A DNA stretch of 64,000 nucleotides from Undaria pinnatifida (lineage: Eukaryota; Sar; Phaeophyceae; Laminariales; Alariaceae): the NCBI GenBank assembly GCA_012845835.1, contig JABAKD010000027.1, positions 7,433,364 through 7,497,363 on the forward strand, read 5' to 3'. The notes beneath the pieces are model-generated. The model had not been told where the DNA came from. It searched no databases and saw only the letters and a list, made by a program, of their open reading frames with translations. The translations under genes and the position numbers were made by a program. Shown here piece by piece: positions 13,301 through 28,300 of the stretch (position 1 is the first letter of the stretch; each line of letters starts with the position of its first letter).

Positions 13301-16300
13301 CAGGCTAGCGGCGGTGAGGTCCTGTGCCACAGTTGCGGGGGTATTGAACGGGCGTGCACCCAGGGGGGGGGGGGGGGGCGGCTTGTCACGAGTGTGGTGG
13401 TACGGGGTGAAGCCGTATTAACTTATCTAGTACCGCACCCACGATCGGGGGGGAAAAATACTTAGAAATAGTGTGGTTTGGTTTCCCAGGAGCAAAGGCG
13501 TTAAAGAATGAGGCGTTTGCCGTAGTGGGATGACGGCAGAATGATCCCTCCCTGCGCTGTTGGTTCGTGCGTGTAAGGAACGGCGGCCGGGGGGGGCGAT
13601 GGGGGGGGGCACATAGGAAGAAGGCCATGGGACAAAAGCGAAAGGAAAAGGGCGGAGAAGTAAGAAATATACTCATGAAAAGAACGAACAAATCGCAAAC
13701 AACGACACAGGCACACGCACACATCTATATATACAGACGCACGCAGACGCGCACATAAAACACACAACACACTTATCAAGTACCGGTGTGAAGCACCAAC
13801 CATTGAGTTGGTGTGGACTATCAGCCATGGAGCTAGTGCTAGTGCAGATGGTCAATATTTAGGCTACAGTAGTGTGGACTGGCAACCATTGAGATTGTGT
13901 GGATTGTTGCTGTTGTTGTTGCTGTTTTCACATTAACGCATATAGCCAAGTCCGTGGTCACCGGACGTCTAGTCATCCTGGAGTGGAAGAATACCCCAGG
14001 CAAAATAAATAAAACTAACCTAAAAGTGGCACACGTATACATCATACCTGAAGCAACTCGTACGTCCGCCAAAAAAAGATAAAGTGAGATGGGAGTTCAG
14101 TGTACGTACGTATCAGGCCCATACTGGTACATACGTAACAACCATTGAGCTTGTGTCTCATATGCTATCAACCATGGAGTTCTTGTAGACTACCAACCAT
14201 CAAATTTTACGTGTTGAGCTGGTGAAGCATTTTTATCAATCGATTGACTCAATGTGGGCTAATCAACCATTGAGTTAGTGTGGACCATGAACCGTTGGTC
14301 TATTAATAGTAGTGCGGACTATCAATCATTGAACTACAATATCAAGCAGTGAGGACCGCCCGTCAACCATTGAGTTCGCGTGGATTTACCAACCAGTTAT
14401 CTCTCAATAGTGCATCATAGACGATCAACCATTTGAGCTAGTAGTGTATCATAGAATATCAACAATTGAGTTAGAGCGGACAATCAACCACAAAAGTGAG
14501 TGAGGACTAAAATACCATTAAACTACTAACACTGCGGGCTACCAACCATTTTGTCCAAGCTGGACCAAGCCACACAACACCACTTTCTGCCGGCGACGGC
14601 GACGGCGGCCGCGGCGGCGGCGGCGGCGGCGGTGGCGGTGAAATTCACCTGTGAGATCCTCACGCGAACCGGTGGAAGCGCGTCCGCGACGCCCGCGCGG
14701 CTTAACGCCGTGGCCCTCAAAGCGTTCTTCAGCACTTCGAATAGAATGTGGTGGACGTGGCTAGGGATACAGCTGGCCCGGGCATCCAGTTTCCCCTCTG
14801 ATAAACAAACGGGGCGATTGGGGGAGGCGAGTTGGGGATTAGGAGGGGTAGGGGTTGCGGGGTTCGGCGTAGGGGCGGAAGGTGTGCTATTAGCATGCAC
14901 AGCCGTAATCTTGAGACCATTTTTGACCGTCGCATCCCTACATTGCCGGGACGGAGCACGTCGGGCTTTTACCGACCAGGCAGACATTGCGTGCACCAAG
15001 CGCGTGTAGCGCCGTGAGGTGTTCGGCGAGTTGCGTTGAAGGGGTGAGCTGCGTCCTACCACAGTAAGAACCACTTGTGAGGCGGACTTACGCGCACCTT
15101 GTGCACAACTTCTTGCATATTGGATGACAGTTTCGCATTGAATAGCACCAACTAGGGGGTAGAACGTAGGGGTAGGGGCTGGGGCCGATGTTGACAAAAA
15201 TATATCGTTTTCTGCAAAGGAGATATCTGGCGGAGGATTTTGTCCTTTGCTTTATTTGAGCCGTCCTTAGGATTACTTTTTCGTTTCCACTCGTTTTTCG
15301 GACAGTCCTCTGGATAAGAAAAAAATACTCTTCGGCTTTCCGGGGCAGTCCTCGGAATTCATACCGCGAGATGGTGGTGGTGGTGGTGGTGGTGGTTGAG
15401 GTGGTGTTGTTGTTGTGGTGTTGTATTTTTCGGGGGGTCACTCACCGATGACGACGTCGGGAGCTTCGACGAGGTGGTGCTCCGTTATGAGCTGCGTCTC
15501 TCCTTGGGGCGGCCGAGGTGCAGCAACAACCAGGACATCGCGGCAGGCAGGAGGGCAGGCGTAGTCACGTATTTATAAACACACACGCATACACATGTAC
15601 ACACGCACTCACGTGTACACACGCACACACATGTACACACGCACACACGTACACGCACACACATGCACAAAAGCGCACAAACGTACGCACACGCAAACAA
15701 ACAAACACACACGCACACACACCTCCCCTTCCTCCCGCCCTCGTACCTCATATATATATATATGTCTTACCGATGGCATCGGCGATGACGTCGTGAAGCA
15801 GGCACCTCTCCGCCACGATCCCCGTTCTCCCGTCCGAGTTCTCCAGATCAGTCGCCTTCAAGGACTGAAGAAACTGTCTGCAAATCAGCTGGAAGCTGAT
15901 ATGCATCTGAAGCAAAGGTGTTTTTCGTTTTTGGAGCAAGGGCATGGGACAAAAAGTAAGCCTTCCAGGCACACGTAGGTGAATTTGCATCGGTGGCTGT
16001 CTTCATGCTTCGTTCATAAAAAAAAAGAGAACGACATTTCTTAATGCTTCATTCACAAAAATAAGGGCCCGAATTAACGCTTGCCAAATCAAATTTCGAT
16101 TTTTTTATCCAGAAATGGATTTAACTTGCATCTGATTGGTCGAAAAATGAATCACCAAGCAGGCATTGTCAGAATTATTACGAAAAATCAAATTCAACAA
16201 AGTAAAAAAAGACTTTCTCGGCCGAATTTAATCGAAAATCGAAATTCGATTTGGGGAGTTCGTCCACCTAAACATGGCATGTATTATGTAACCTAAGCCG

Positions 16301-19300
16301 GCCACGCGAATTGGTGCCATGTCGTCAGCTGATTGAGAGGCGAGAAGCCACCATTGCGAGAGGTAGGACCACCGGAGCAGCCGCAGCGCGGCCTCCGAAG
16401 GTCCTAAGCACATCGAATTACGATTTTCCGTGCTCTTCGTTAATCTGGGCCCTAAGGAAACGACACTACGCCCCCAAAAACGTCAGAACGGGAAACAAAT
16501 TAGAGGGGAGACACGTACTTCTGCACGAACCAAGAGGAATGCATGTAGTTTTGCATGGCTTTTTCACTTGCGCTTTGGCTTTTAAGTACCCCCCCACCCC
16601 CTTGAGAAAACTCATTAAAGCTGTCATCCGCATGCAAGCCCGCCCCACAAGCGGTTCTTAGTAGGATGCAGCTCACCCTTCATCCGACTCGCCGAACACT
16701 TCACGGCTATTCGCGCTTGGTGCAAGCAATGTCTGCCTGGTCGGTGAAAACCCGACATGCTCCGTTCCGGCATAGTAGGGATGCGAGGGTCTATACCCTA
16801 TGGTCATACGACTACGGCCATGAACGAATATCGAGTACCCCCCCCCCTCCCTTGAGATTAGTCGCCTTCAAATGGTTGGAGAAAAAACTGCCTACACAAC
16901 ACAGCTGGAAGCTGACGCACATTTTTTTAGGCGAACGTGTTGGTTTCAACGTTGTGCCGTCAATTTTCGTTTGTCAACAGAAAAAAACACGAGGCGCAAA
17001 ACCTGATGAGCGCCATCGTATCACGCGAGCACTGCCAGGATGCGTGCGACACTTCAAGTATCACCGTGCTGCGCCCGCGCGTGGTACAGCTCATTGCAAT
17101 GCCGTTCAGACACCCTCTTCCACCCTAGCAGCCCGAGGCGCTACGTGAGGCCGATGGCAAAAACAAAAATCGTCCTTGGTCTTTTCCGTCTGAATTTTCA
17201 AAAGGGACCATGGTTGGTGTTTGTTTACCCGTCCGCCTGAGAAAAAAAATAAAAAATAAATAAATAGTCGTGCTGCTGTCGCCGCCGTTTTGTACCATAC
17301 AGGAGTGATCCCCTCTATAGTGCCACTGCCTGCTCCCATACGTGCCAAACGATTTCACAGGCACTGTGGTGGACAACCGGCACTATAGAAGGACCTCTAC
17401 CGTACCGACTCCCTGACTCCCACCCGCCCGGTTACCTGGAGGAACTCGTTCAAGTAGACCTGAGACAATTCGTTTTCCTGCCCTGTCTCCGCCGGGCTGT
17501 GGCGTTTCACTTCCAGAAACGCCTCCATCAAAGTCTCCTGAAACGCCGCACAAGACAATGCGATATAACAACAAAAAATGAGAAGCGGGCTACTGAAGAG
17601 GTATAAGGTCTGACTGGCGGGGCTCCTCAGCCGGCGAACTAGTCGGCGTCGTCACGTGACGTGACATGACGCGACGTCAAGACAAGACAAGACAAGACAA
17701 AAAAAAGACTCTTGCCATACGCCACGAAATACAGCACACATGACGTGCCCAACAATGCCACAGAGTATCGCACATCATCTACGAACCCATGACACTACTA
17801 TAATAACCTAGTGTCACATCTAACAAATAGCCTACTCATCTACGTATCGCACCCTACTGCTGCTGAGGGTAACGACGATTACGTCTTCACATCATCACTA
17901 CTGCTGTAGCTCTTTTCCCTGAGAAGTATAGTCCGTGGTCGCAAACAAACGCTACAAAAATCCCGACGGAAGCCAAAAACATGGACAAAAACATAACTAC
18001 GTGCACCACACTACCGCAGCAGTACCAATAAGCAAACGGAACGGGGTTGCGGGCCACGGTGTACCATCCCGTTTCACTTGCAAACCAAATAGCACACCGA
18101 AAAATCTGTTCATGGTACGGTAGGAGTCCCCTCAATAAAGCGATGGTGGTGTGACAGAGCAAGACAACCGCCTTAACGGGGGAAGCCGCCTCAAGCCATT
18201 CCAGGTTCTGAGTCTAATTCCCTAGTAATATTCGTACTAATCGATTTTGACCGCCATATATCGACCGCCATATATCGAGATACCGCCTTACCAAGGCCGC
18301 CTTGTGGGGGGGGGGGGCTACTATACGATATCATGCGTATAGATAGCTTCCCTCGTCTATGTGTCGTACGCTGTAACAGAATGAGTTTACCACGTTGGAG
18401 GCGTGTCTGTTGTTGACGGCGTCCACACACCGCCGGAAATCGTCTAAAGGGTCGCGACGCTGATGCTGAAGCGAGTCCTCCCTTGTGTCGTGCATCATGC
18501 GGTCAACGACATGTCGCGCATCGTAAAGCTCCTGCTCGGTTCCCGGTCGGCCCGAAAGCGCCAGAGCAGGCAATAGCAGCAGGAACGGGCAGCAGAGCAG
18601 ACAAGCCCATCAGACAACGGGTCGGTCCAAAGCAGCAGAGGAGGCAATTCCAGCAGACAAGGACAGCACAGCAGACAAAAGCATCAGGCAAGGGTGCCAT
18701 AGCAGCGGGCAAGGGCAGCGGAGCAGACTAGAGCATCAGGCAAGGGTTGGCTCCAAGCAGCAGAGCAGGCAATCAAAAGCAGCAGGCAAGGGCAGCAGAG
18801 CAGACAAGAGCAGCCGGCAAGGAAAGCTCAACCCCTTTGAGACCTCAGAGGGAAAATTCAACGACGAAAATTGACGATTACGGCATCGGCAACTGCTGCT
18901 GGCTATCGATTCAATAAAAATTGGTGTCCGAACGACAACAAATATCAAAAGACAAAGTACGGGACAGGCGCAGGCAGCACGATCCCTACTCGTACTGCTG
19001 TGCGCTCACGCTACTTGTAGACGCTTGAAAATATCACAAACCGCCGTCTGTTTGGTCGCTACACTATAATCAATATAAATTAACTCCCAACAGGGTTAAG
19101 AACGGCAGCGGAATAAAAAAAACAGACTACTGAGGCGAGAAAAAAAAAAAATGACCGAATTCAGCATGAGGTACAGTAGTTCCCGTACACTGAAATATAA
19201 GTGAGTCCGCCCCAGGCAGCAGAGCGCGCGATACGACCGGTCCCAGGCAGCAAGCGGAGCAGGCACTAGCAACAGGCAAACGGAAGCTTACACGCCTCGG

Positions 19301-22300
19301 ACTGATCACGATCTAGATAATCTAGATAATCTAGATAATCTAGATATTCTAGATAATCTAGATCACATAGATCATATAGACATATAGACCATCTAGATCA
19401 TTGAGATCCTATAGATAATGAAAATCAGATAGATCATCTAGATCATCTACAGTAACAGATCGTATGTCTGTTATTATGAGATGCTGTGCAGGATCTGCAC
19501 ATGTGGAGTACAGACCCAACCCAAGAAATATATTGCTAGATCGTGCAGATCGTATGGCTCCCACCCGGAAACACAAGAGCCATACCGTACAGATCTTCCC
19601 CGAAGGATCTAGATCATCAGGTGAGAACCGATCATCTATCCGACGGGCGAAAGCTTGGGTAAGAGCGGCAGGGGAGCAACAACATACTCAAAAAGAAAAA
19701 GACACAAGGGTGAATTCAGCGTGAGGTAACCCCCTTACACAGCAATAGGAGTGACAGGTGCAAACGTCCCGCAAGCCACCAGGCATGCGTGTGTGTGCCT
19801 TTTCTCCACAGGAAAAGAAACAGACGTGATTTCCGCCCAACGACAACCAACACACAAACAGCAGTGTTCATGCCGATGCTTCATCCTATAGAGATAAAGG
19901 CTCCGCGGCCACAACGTACGAGACAAGAGAAAATACGTCCCAACGGCAAGGGGACTTGTACCAGCATCCAACGAATTGGCAAAACATACCACTAGTAGAT
20001 GCGAAAATAACGAAAACACACAACAAAAACAGAAGGGAGAAAAAAAAAGGAAGCAACTCAAAACAACCAAAGACGGCAAAAAAAAAAAAAACGCAAACAA
20101 AAAAAGGTGAAACAGCAGAACGCCTTCCAAGGCTGTTGTTGGTGCGACAGAAAGTCCCTCAAGGGAAGAGCCCTCATTACCTTATGGACGCAGCCCCTAT
20201 ATACCGTGCTACGCGTCTAGCTAGACACCCGCTACCGCATGCCGTGCTATGCGTCTAGCTAGACATCCGCTACCGCATGCCGTGCTATGCATCGAACTAG
20301 ACACACGCTACCGCATTACAGGGGTGTGCGCACCATTTTTTTTTTTTTCTGAGGCTCCTCGCTCGAGAGGCGCCATTTTTTTTTTTTCTGTGAGAAACAA
20401 GAAAGTGCAGCCCGAAGAACAATCCCATGTCTTAGGCAAAAAACGAAAAACAAAAACGAAAAAAAACACACACACACGTTCCAGCGATATCGGGTTAAGA
20501 AATCCTATAAAATCCAAGAAAAAAGGAAAAAGGAAAGGGCAGCCCGATGAACAATCCCATGTCGTAGGTATAAAACGAAAAACAAAAAAACACACACATA
20601 CGTTCCAGCGATATTGGGTCAAGGAATCCTAAAATCCAAGTTTTTTTTGTTTTTTTTGTTTTCTCAAATGTGCTACGTACGTACCTCACTGTAGCCGGCG
20701 TCCAATATATTGACAGACGCTTGGTTATATCGCGCCATCGTCAATTTATTGGGTCGGTACACTATAATCAAGTCCCAAAACGGGTAGCAGTAGAGCTGCT
20801 CCAAGTCAGAAGCAATCGTAGATTTTTAGGCCACCCCCCTTGCCATGACGACGCAGCATCATGCATCACCTACATCAACACCAACCCAATGCCAACCACT
20901 ATGATACCTGAAACGTGTCTGTGTGCACCCTCAAGAGGCGGTCGATGTGCAGGCTGTTGGCGCCGGGGGGACGAGGGAACAACTCCAACCGTCGCATCTG
21001 ATGGGACAGCCTCAAGCACAACTAACAAAAGTACACGGTACGGTACAGTGACGAAGGGGAGGGGGGGGAGGGCAGCGGGGAGGATGGGAGGGGGGGGGGT
21101 CTGTAATCATTGACATTCGTGGAAGTAGTCTGTCAGACCATAGACCTCCGCATGGGGGGTAAGGGGGAGGGGGAGGAGGGGGGGGGGGAGGGGGGGGGGG
21201 GGGGGGCAGGGGGCGACTCATTTTTTGCTTGCCGTAGTCATTGGACTATTGACCATGCATCCCTTACGAGACGGAGCACCGTTCCTACTCCTACTAGAGA
21301 CATCTCCAACGTTTGGGCGCTCAGTTCGTTTCTTTCAAATATTACACAAAAAAAAAAAAAAAATGTTGTGTTTCTGTGTCTTGTTTCCTTCCTGCTTGGC
21401 CGTCCGTGGCCATCTATCTCCTAGGATGGCGATCGTTTTCCCGCTACTAATCCATGTACCAAACTTCTCCATGTCGCATCCCGCTACTTTCCTCATCTCC
21501 TCCTCTAACACATCCCGTTCCTCCCATAGTGCAGTTCATATTCTCCCTTTACGTGGGTTCTACGTTCATCTGCGTTGCCACAAAGGCAGTCTCTGTGCGC
21601 CTTCTTCCTCCTTCACCCGACTCCTGGTATACCTCATTCTTATTTCTGGCAGGTCCAGGTGGAAGGAGGCGAGGGCATCGTCAGGAAGAGCAGAAGCGGC
21701 AAGATAGGGGAAAGAATGGGGGGGGTGGGGGAGTGTACTCAGTTTGTGCATGGCCGTAGTCGTATGACCATAGACCCTCGCATCCCTACTATGCCGGGAC
21801 GGAGCACGTCGGGTTTTCACCAACCAGGCAGACATTGCTTGCACCACGCGCGAAGCGCCGTGAGGTGCTCGGCGAGTCGCATGAAGGGTGAGCTGCATCC
21901 TATTAAGAACCGCTCGCGGGGTGGACTTGCATATGGATGACAGCGCCAATGAGTTCCCTTCATTTCCGGTATGGCCACTTCCAGAGACAGCGGTGGGAGC
22001 ACTATGTAACTGCCTCGTCGGTGCCTTACCATATTCACACTACGTGATACGATCATTCCTCTTGTGCGGAGTATAAGTTCTCCACCCCGCACACACGATC
22101 TAACTCGACCGCCAGCTGTGACCGACCACCAAGAAAAAAAAACCTGGGGGTCTACAGTAGCTCATGTAGTGAGCGGCATGTTCCACAGTGTCGTTGCTAA
22201 CTGACGCCAGCCCAACCTATATAGTATATAAGCCAGGGGGGGGGGATGGACGGAGGGCAAGGGGGGAACACGATGCTCGTGCTTTCATCTACACCATTGA

Positions 22301-25300
22301 GTGCCGTGTGGTGTTTGATCGTTCGTTCGTTGCAAAACCATTTACACACGTGGGAGTTGATAGCGGGGGAGCAAGGGGAAAGGTGGGAGCGGGAGAGGGG
22401 GGGCGGGAGGGGGAGAGGAGTGCAAGGGTGGGTGGATAAAAAGAAGCAAGAGCTGGTCGGCTATCGTTTATTACTACTGCTGCCTGTTACTGTCATATTG
22501 CCGCTGCTGTCCTGTCCCGCTGTTATACTGGTGTATTGTGCCGCGCTGCTATCCGCGGCTGCACGAAATGTCCTGCCGTGCTGTATGGTAGTAGTGATGG
22601 AACTGCAGTACTGCTTGCTATACATGCTGCTACTGCTATGGTGCATCTGAAACCATGCTGCACTGGCTCGAACTGTTTTGTGCTGCACTGGTCTGTCCAC
22701 CCGTAGAAGGGCGTCCTGTGCTGTACTGCAGTAGCTGTGCTGCACCGGCCTATGCACTGGTGTGATAGACGAGTTGAGCCGGCTGCATTGCGCTGCCGTG
22801 CAACGGCTGCATGGTCCGTCGTGTGCTGAACTGCGCGGTTGTCTGTTCATACCGTTTCGCTCGTACTATAAGACGCACTGTACATCGGAGGTACAAAAAA
22901 AAATCATAATGCAAAACAAGAATGAACCTTCCAACGATTTTGGGCTATAGATAACCCCTTTAGGCCCCCGAAACCCCTCCCATATAAATTCCAAGTAAAA
23001 TTTCCCCCCAAAACGGGTTTCCACTTGTAAAAGCGTTAAGGAGCTGGGTTATTCTGAACAATTTTTGCCGAAAAGTGCTACCGCACACCGCACCTCTATC
23101 GCATCACAAATCGTATCACACATCGGTACATGTTTCACAACTATAATACACCTCGGGAGCCGGTGTACTGAACCCAGCGTGGACCACAACAACACCACAG
23201 CAGGTACACAACAACGACCACCAAGCTATTAATAGCGGTCGGCGCTGACAATTGCAGCATCTACGGTAATGTAGAGAATACTTCACAGCCGCTGGGCTTT
23301 ATTCGCAGTCAGTGAGCTATATCTAATAGCAGGCACCACTGACTGCCAGCTCAACGGGGATGGCGTATAAAAAAAACACCGTTTTACCCTAATAAGGAAC
23401 CCAGCGTGGGGCAGTGTTCCTGTTTCTTAATCTAGCAGGTATAAAAAGCAATGTAGTAGTACAAGGGCTCCGCATAGGTGCCGGCATTTCGCCGGCACCC
23501 ATGCTTCGGGTAGGGCAGGGCAGCACTTCGAATTGTTCGATTCAATACTTGGTAGACTAAAGAAAGTCACCAAACACAATTACTGTCTGCGCGTATAGTA
23601 TGTAAGGTAATGCCAAGAGTTCGATATAGACTAACAATCATAACAACAATGTACTACTATTAATAGCTACCAGGTACCGTTTTTTTAAGTGAATCCGATT
23701 CTGAGCTTCATTCATCAGATTTCGATCGGATAAATCCGAGCACACGCCGACTGACCCTTTAGTCTGGCGACGAAACGTGTCGAGTGCGTTTCTTATGATA
23801 TGTTTACTCAATCATGCAAGCATGCGGGGCCAGTATGGTGACTGACCATGTCCGCTGCGTGTTCTCTTCGTAGCCACTGAGAGGCGCGCGCTGAACCAGC
23901 TTCTGAAATATACAATGAATTACGGTATATTATAGTATCATCTAGATCCGAGCCTCCCAGATCGACTGTCTGTGTGTTGTCTGATCGTGGAGAGACGTGC
24001 TGACGCTCTCCCAGGCGCGAAACACGGTGGTATGGCCGCCTTCATCATTCAACCCCTTGAATGCTATAATATTGCAATGCTGCTATTTGTTGCTAGCTGT
24101 GTAGATCGCTCACTTCATGCACATACAGTACGCGACTACAGCGCTTACAATTTTGACAGTTAAGAACTTCAGACTCGAATTTTTGTAGACGAAAATAAAA
24201 CATGTAATTTTGTCTGATCGCTCATTGGCCAGGATTCATACACAAAGTAGGCGTCACCCGGGCACGATAGGGTCACATGCCGGGATCGGAATCCATCCAT
24301 ACATCTACAACTCCGACCACCTGGGGACGAACACGGACATCATCCGGGTTGATACATCCCCGCACGGTGTGGAAATTCCAACCCCACCGGCCGATTTTCT
24401 GATTGGCCATGGTACGTATGTTGAGCCAGCTCCACCTCGGGAGAATATAGGGTCCCATCCCCGGTCCAGAGGTCGTTCCACAGCTCTAAAAATTCCATCA
24501 ACCGGGGAAGCAAACCGAGCTTTCTCGGGTCGACATCACCCTGTACGGTGAAACAAACCCAATCCCGTTGGCTAATCGCTGATTGGTTCGAGCTCTACAG
24601 CGCCGTCCTAGGCGGATAGAGGCCCATCAATGGGGGGCATTTCCGTCGCACACGGGGAAGATAGGGTCCCATTCCCGATTCATGAATCCCCTGAATCTCT
24701 ACAGCTCCAAAAACGCGGGAACAATAACGATGACCTAGCGTGTCGACACCACTCCGCACGACGTGGAACCCCAACCACATTCGCTTACCGCTGATTGGCT
24801 GGGGCTCGGACATAAGGGCACCGCCACCATGGGAGGATATAGAGTCCTGTGCCCGTTTTAGAAATCCTGACACATCCGGGGACGATAACCGGTTTCTCCC
24901 GCGGGTCGACACAGCCCCGCATGATGGTGCGACACCCCTCTTATCGTTGATTGGCTGTGCAGCTCGTAGAGCCAGAGACACCCGGGGAGGAGGTAGACCA
25001 GCAAACGGCGGGGGGCGTTCCGACGCACCCGATGAGGATAGGCCTCCACCGCCGTTCCAGAAATCCTTCCATACCCCATCAACTCCAACAAACCGGGGAC
25101 GAAAACCGACTTCTCCCGGGTCGACACCACACCGCACGGTGTGGAAGCCTTAGCTAGCTGAGGTTCGCATACAACGCCAGCATCACAGAACAGGGTCCAA
25201 CCCCGGTTCAGATATCCTTCAAGGTGTTTACAACTAGAAAAAAATGGGGCAGCTCTAAATTTGTATTCGTATACCCCAACCCCGCGGTACGCGGACATTT

Positions 25301-28300
25301 CATTTGACCCCCTGCCTCGATACCACCCCGCACCGTGTAACCCAACCTTCGATTGATTGGCTCGGCCGGGGTTCATGGATAGAGAAAACCACCACTCACT
25401 AAGAAGTTCAGCAAGTTCAATGACAATCATCTCATACTGGCCTGCGATTTAAGAAGTTACATGGACCAATTGCATAATACAGCGGTCAGTCCAGATCGAG
25501 TCGATCGGTGCAACTTACTTGGGTATCGTATTATTACAGGAGCAGCAGTAATGCACTTCACTTATCTTCTTTTTTCCATCCCATTTATCGTGATGCTCGC
25601 ACTACTCTCGCCCTCCCAGTAGTATAACTCAGATCCGGGGTCGTATAGCCGGCTCCCCTCCCCCCTCCCCACTACGGTATCTGCGCTAATTTTTATCGCG
25701 AGAAGAATTTAGCATTTTCTTCCCTTGTCGATTCGCGTTAAATTGTACTTACCCACGCTGCTAGGCGATTTCAGTAGTTAGTTGATCCTTTTTTTTCCAT
25801 TTATACTTATAGATATATGTCTGCTGAAAGTGCTCGGTTGGTGTACCCCTGGCATTTTCGGGGGTCCCACTACGACACCGCCTCCGCGCATTGCTTGCGG
25901 AACGGTCCAGCTTTTCTTTGACTTCTTGCTCTGCCTCATTACTTTTGTTTCTGCTCGTTTTGCCAGTTGTTTCTTGACTTTCTCAGCTGCTTCCTCTAAA
26001 TTTGCTTTCAGCCAACTACGATCGATTTTGAACTTTTTCGTGATTTTTTCTTCCTTTTTGAGTAGTAAGTTGAACTTCCTACCATTACGAGGTAGTAAGT
26101 TGAACTTCCTACCATTTGCCGCTAATTTGCCGCCTGTGCATTACGTGTGCAACGGTCCAGCTTTAGCTTTTCTTTGATTCCCACCATTTGTTTTGTACTT
26201 GCACGAAGTTTCATCAGCTGAGATCTCGGCTTGGCTCATCAGCTCGGCGCCGCCCAGCACCCCACCGCAGCGCTATAGCCCAGCAGCGCAGCGCCGTGCA
26301 CTGCCGTGCACTGCCGTGCCCTGCGATGCCCTGTCGCGCCCTGCAGCTCAGCTCAGCGGCACACCGCAGCGCTAGCTCAGCAGAGCGCGGCGCCGTGCTT
26401 TGCCATGCTGCGTGCTTTGCTGTACTTTTACTAGTTCGTACATGCCACGTACCGGTACTAATAATACTACACCAGGTTTGAACATATTACGTTGTTGGAT
26501 CACAGACAATGCACCCCCAGCTCAGGTCAGCCCGGCTATATATAGCTCAGCAGCGCAGCGCAGTGCGGTGCCGTGCCTTGCCCTTCGTTTCGCGGTGCTG
26601 TGTCGTGCGGCGCTGTGCGTTCTTTTGAACATGCAGCAGTAGTAGTGCCAGGTATGATACAGGTACTTAAACCAGGTTTGTTTTACGTACGTGTTGTGCA
26701 CTCGTCTTTTTGCTTTCTTCAGTTGATTGTCCTCTCTCGGTCCCCATGCCCCCCCCCCCCGCAAAAATCACACGTACTGCCGTTCAGAACGTGGCATCAA
26801 CAAGCACACAGCAGGGCAATTAGCTTTGCGCAAGCACCTCTAGGCATCATCAATTCGCTGTTCGCACCAAATGATCACGGGCCTCTTCTTTCTGCCCACT
26901 TTACATGTTTCAGTTGCATTCTTCCTTGCGCGAGCGTAGCGGGCGGCGTCAGCCGCCCACGGAGAGGAGTCCTGTGCTTTCTTTGGAACCACACAGAGCA
27001 CCACCAGGTATTACTGAAATGCCAGGTACCAGGTATGAACCACACAGAGTACCACCAGGTATTACTGAAATGTTGTTGTTGTTGTTGTTCTCACATTAAC
27101 TCGCATACTGAAATGCCAGACACCAGATACATATCATCCGTGGACACCTGGTACCTCGTGATTTCATTTGGGTTTTCGGATCTTCCTAGGGCTCCAGCAC
27201 CTTTGCGTGACGACGGACTTTAGACTTTTGATAAGAGTTGATGTGAGACAACAACAACAACCTCCTACGTTTGTTTGTTTCATTTTTTGTTTTATTTTTA
27301 TCTTTGTTTTTACTCGGAGTATTTGTTTTCTTATTTTGTTTTTGTTTTTTGTTTTTGTTTTTGTTTTTGTTTATTTCGTATTTCTCTCTTCCAATGTATT
27401 TCTGTTGCTGACGTATGTATGTTGTGCCTGTCGTACCCAGTACTAGGGCATGACATTGCGTTGTCGAATGCATTACGATGCATTATCTCTGTGTCGTGGC
27501 TTGTGACCACAGAGCTGATCTTTCTAGGGTGAAGAATCAGTACGGACACTGGGTGTGCTGGATGTCGACGAGTAGAAGAACGGTTTAATGTGAAGAACAC
27601 ACACACACACACGAAAATATCTCTGTGTCGTAGCTTGTGACCACAGAGCTGATCTCTCTAGGGTGAAGAATCAGTACGGACACTGGGTGTGCTGGATGTC
27701 GACGAGTAGAAGAACGGTTTAATGTGAAGAACACACACACACACACACACACGAAAGTTGTCCTGTGCAATCATTTTATTAAAAACATTCTAAATATACT
27801 ACGCCAGCTGTGAGCCCAAGACTTTGAGGGTCGATACTCATCTTTGCAAGCTGCGTGATGCACCGGCCGCTCATTTTTACAGATGTATTATTAATTGGAT
27901 ACCTGGAATATATATTCCTATGGATATTGCCAGGGTGAACATCACCAAAAAAATACTATCGAAAAAATAATGGTATACCATGGTACCTGGTATAGCAACT
28001 ACTGCTGTACTGTATACGTACTTCATCCCAAGGTCGTAAGTCGTTATGAATTCGTCAGTTTTAAATTAATTCTGCATCATCAGTCCACGGAATCAGTTAA
28101 TCAACTAGCGACGTGGGCGATGCAGCAACAAGTCAAACGTGTGTGCGGGCTCCCCCAAACTAAAACCGTTTGTTTCTAGCCACCAACATCCAGCACATCC
28201 AGTGTCCGCGCCATTTTTCCATCAAAAGGGATACAAGCTCGGGCCATAAACTACGATGCGGAGTTACACCAAGTACATAGCAAAACGCCGTATGGAGACT

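Noticed and set aside
24210-25430. Overlapping frames of 110-190 codons on both strands
   Set aside because: They span the tandem repeat of about 180-200 bp, have no recognisable domain and shift between units.
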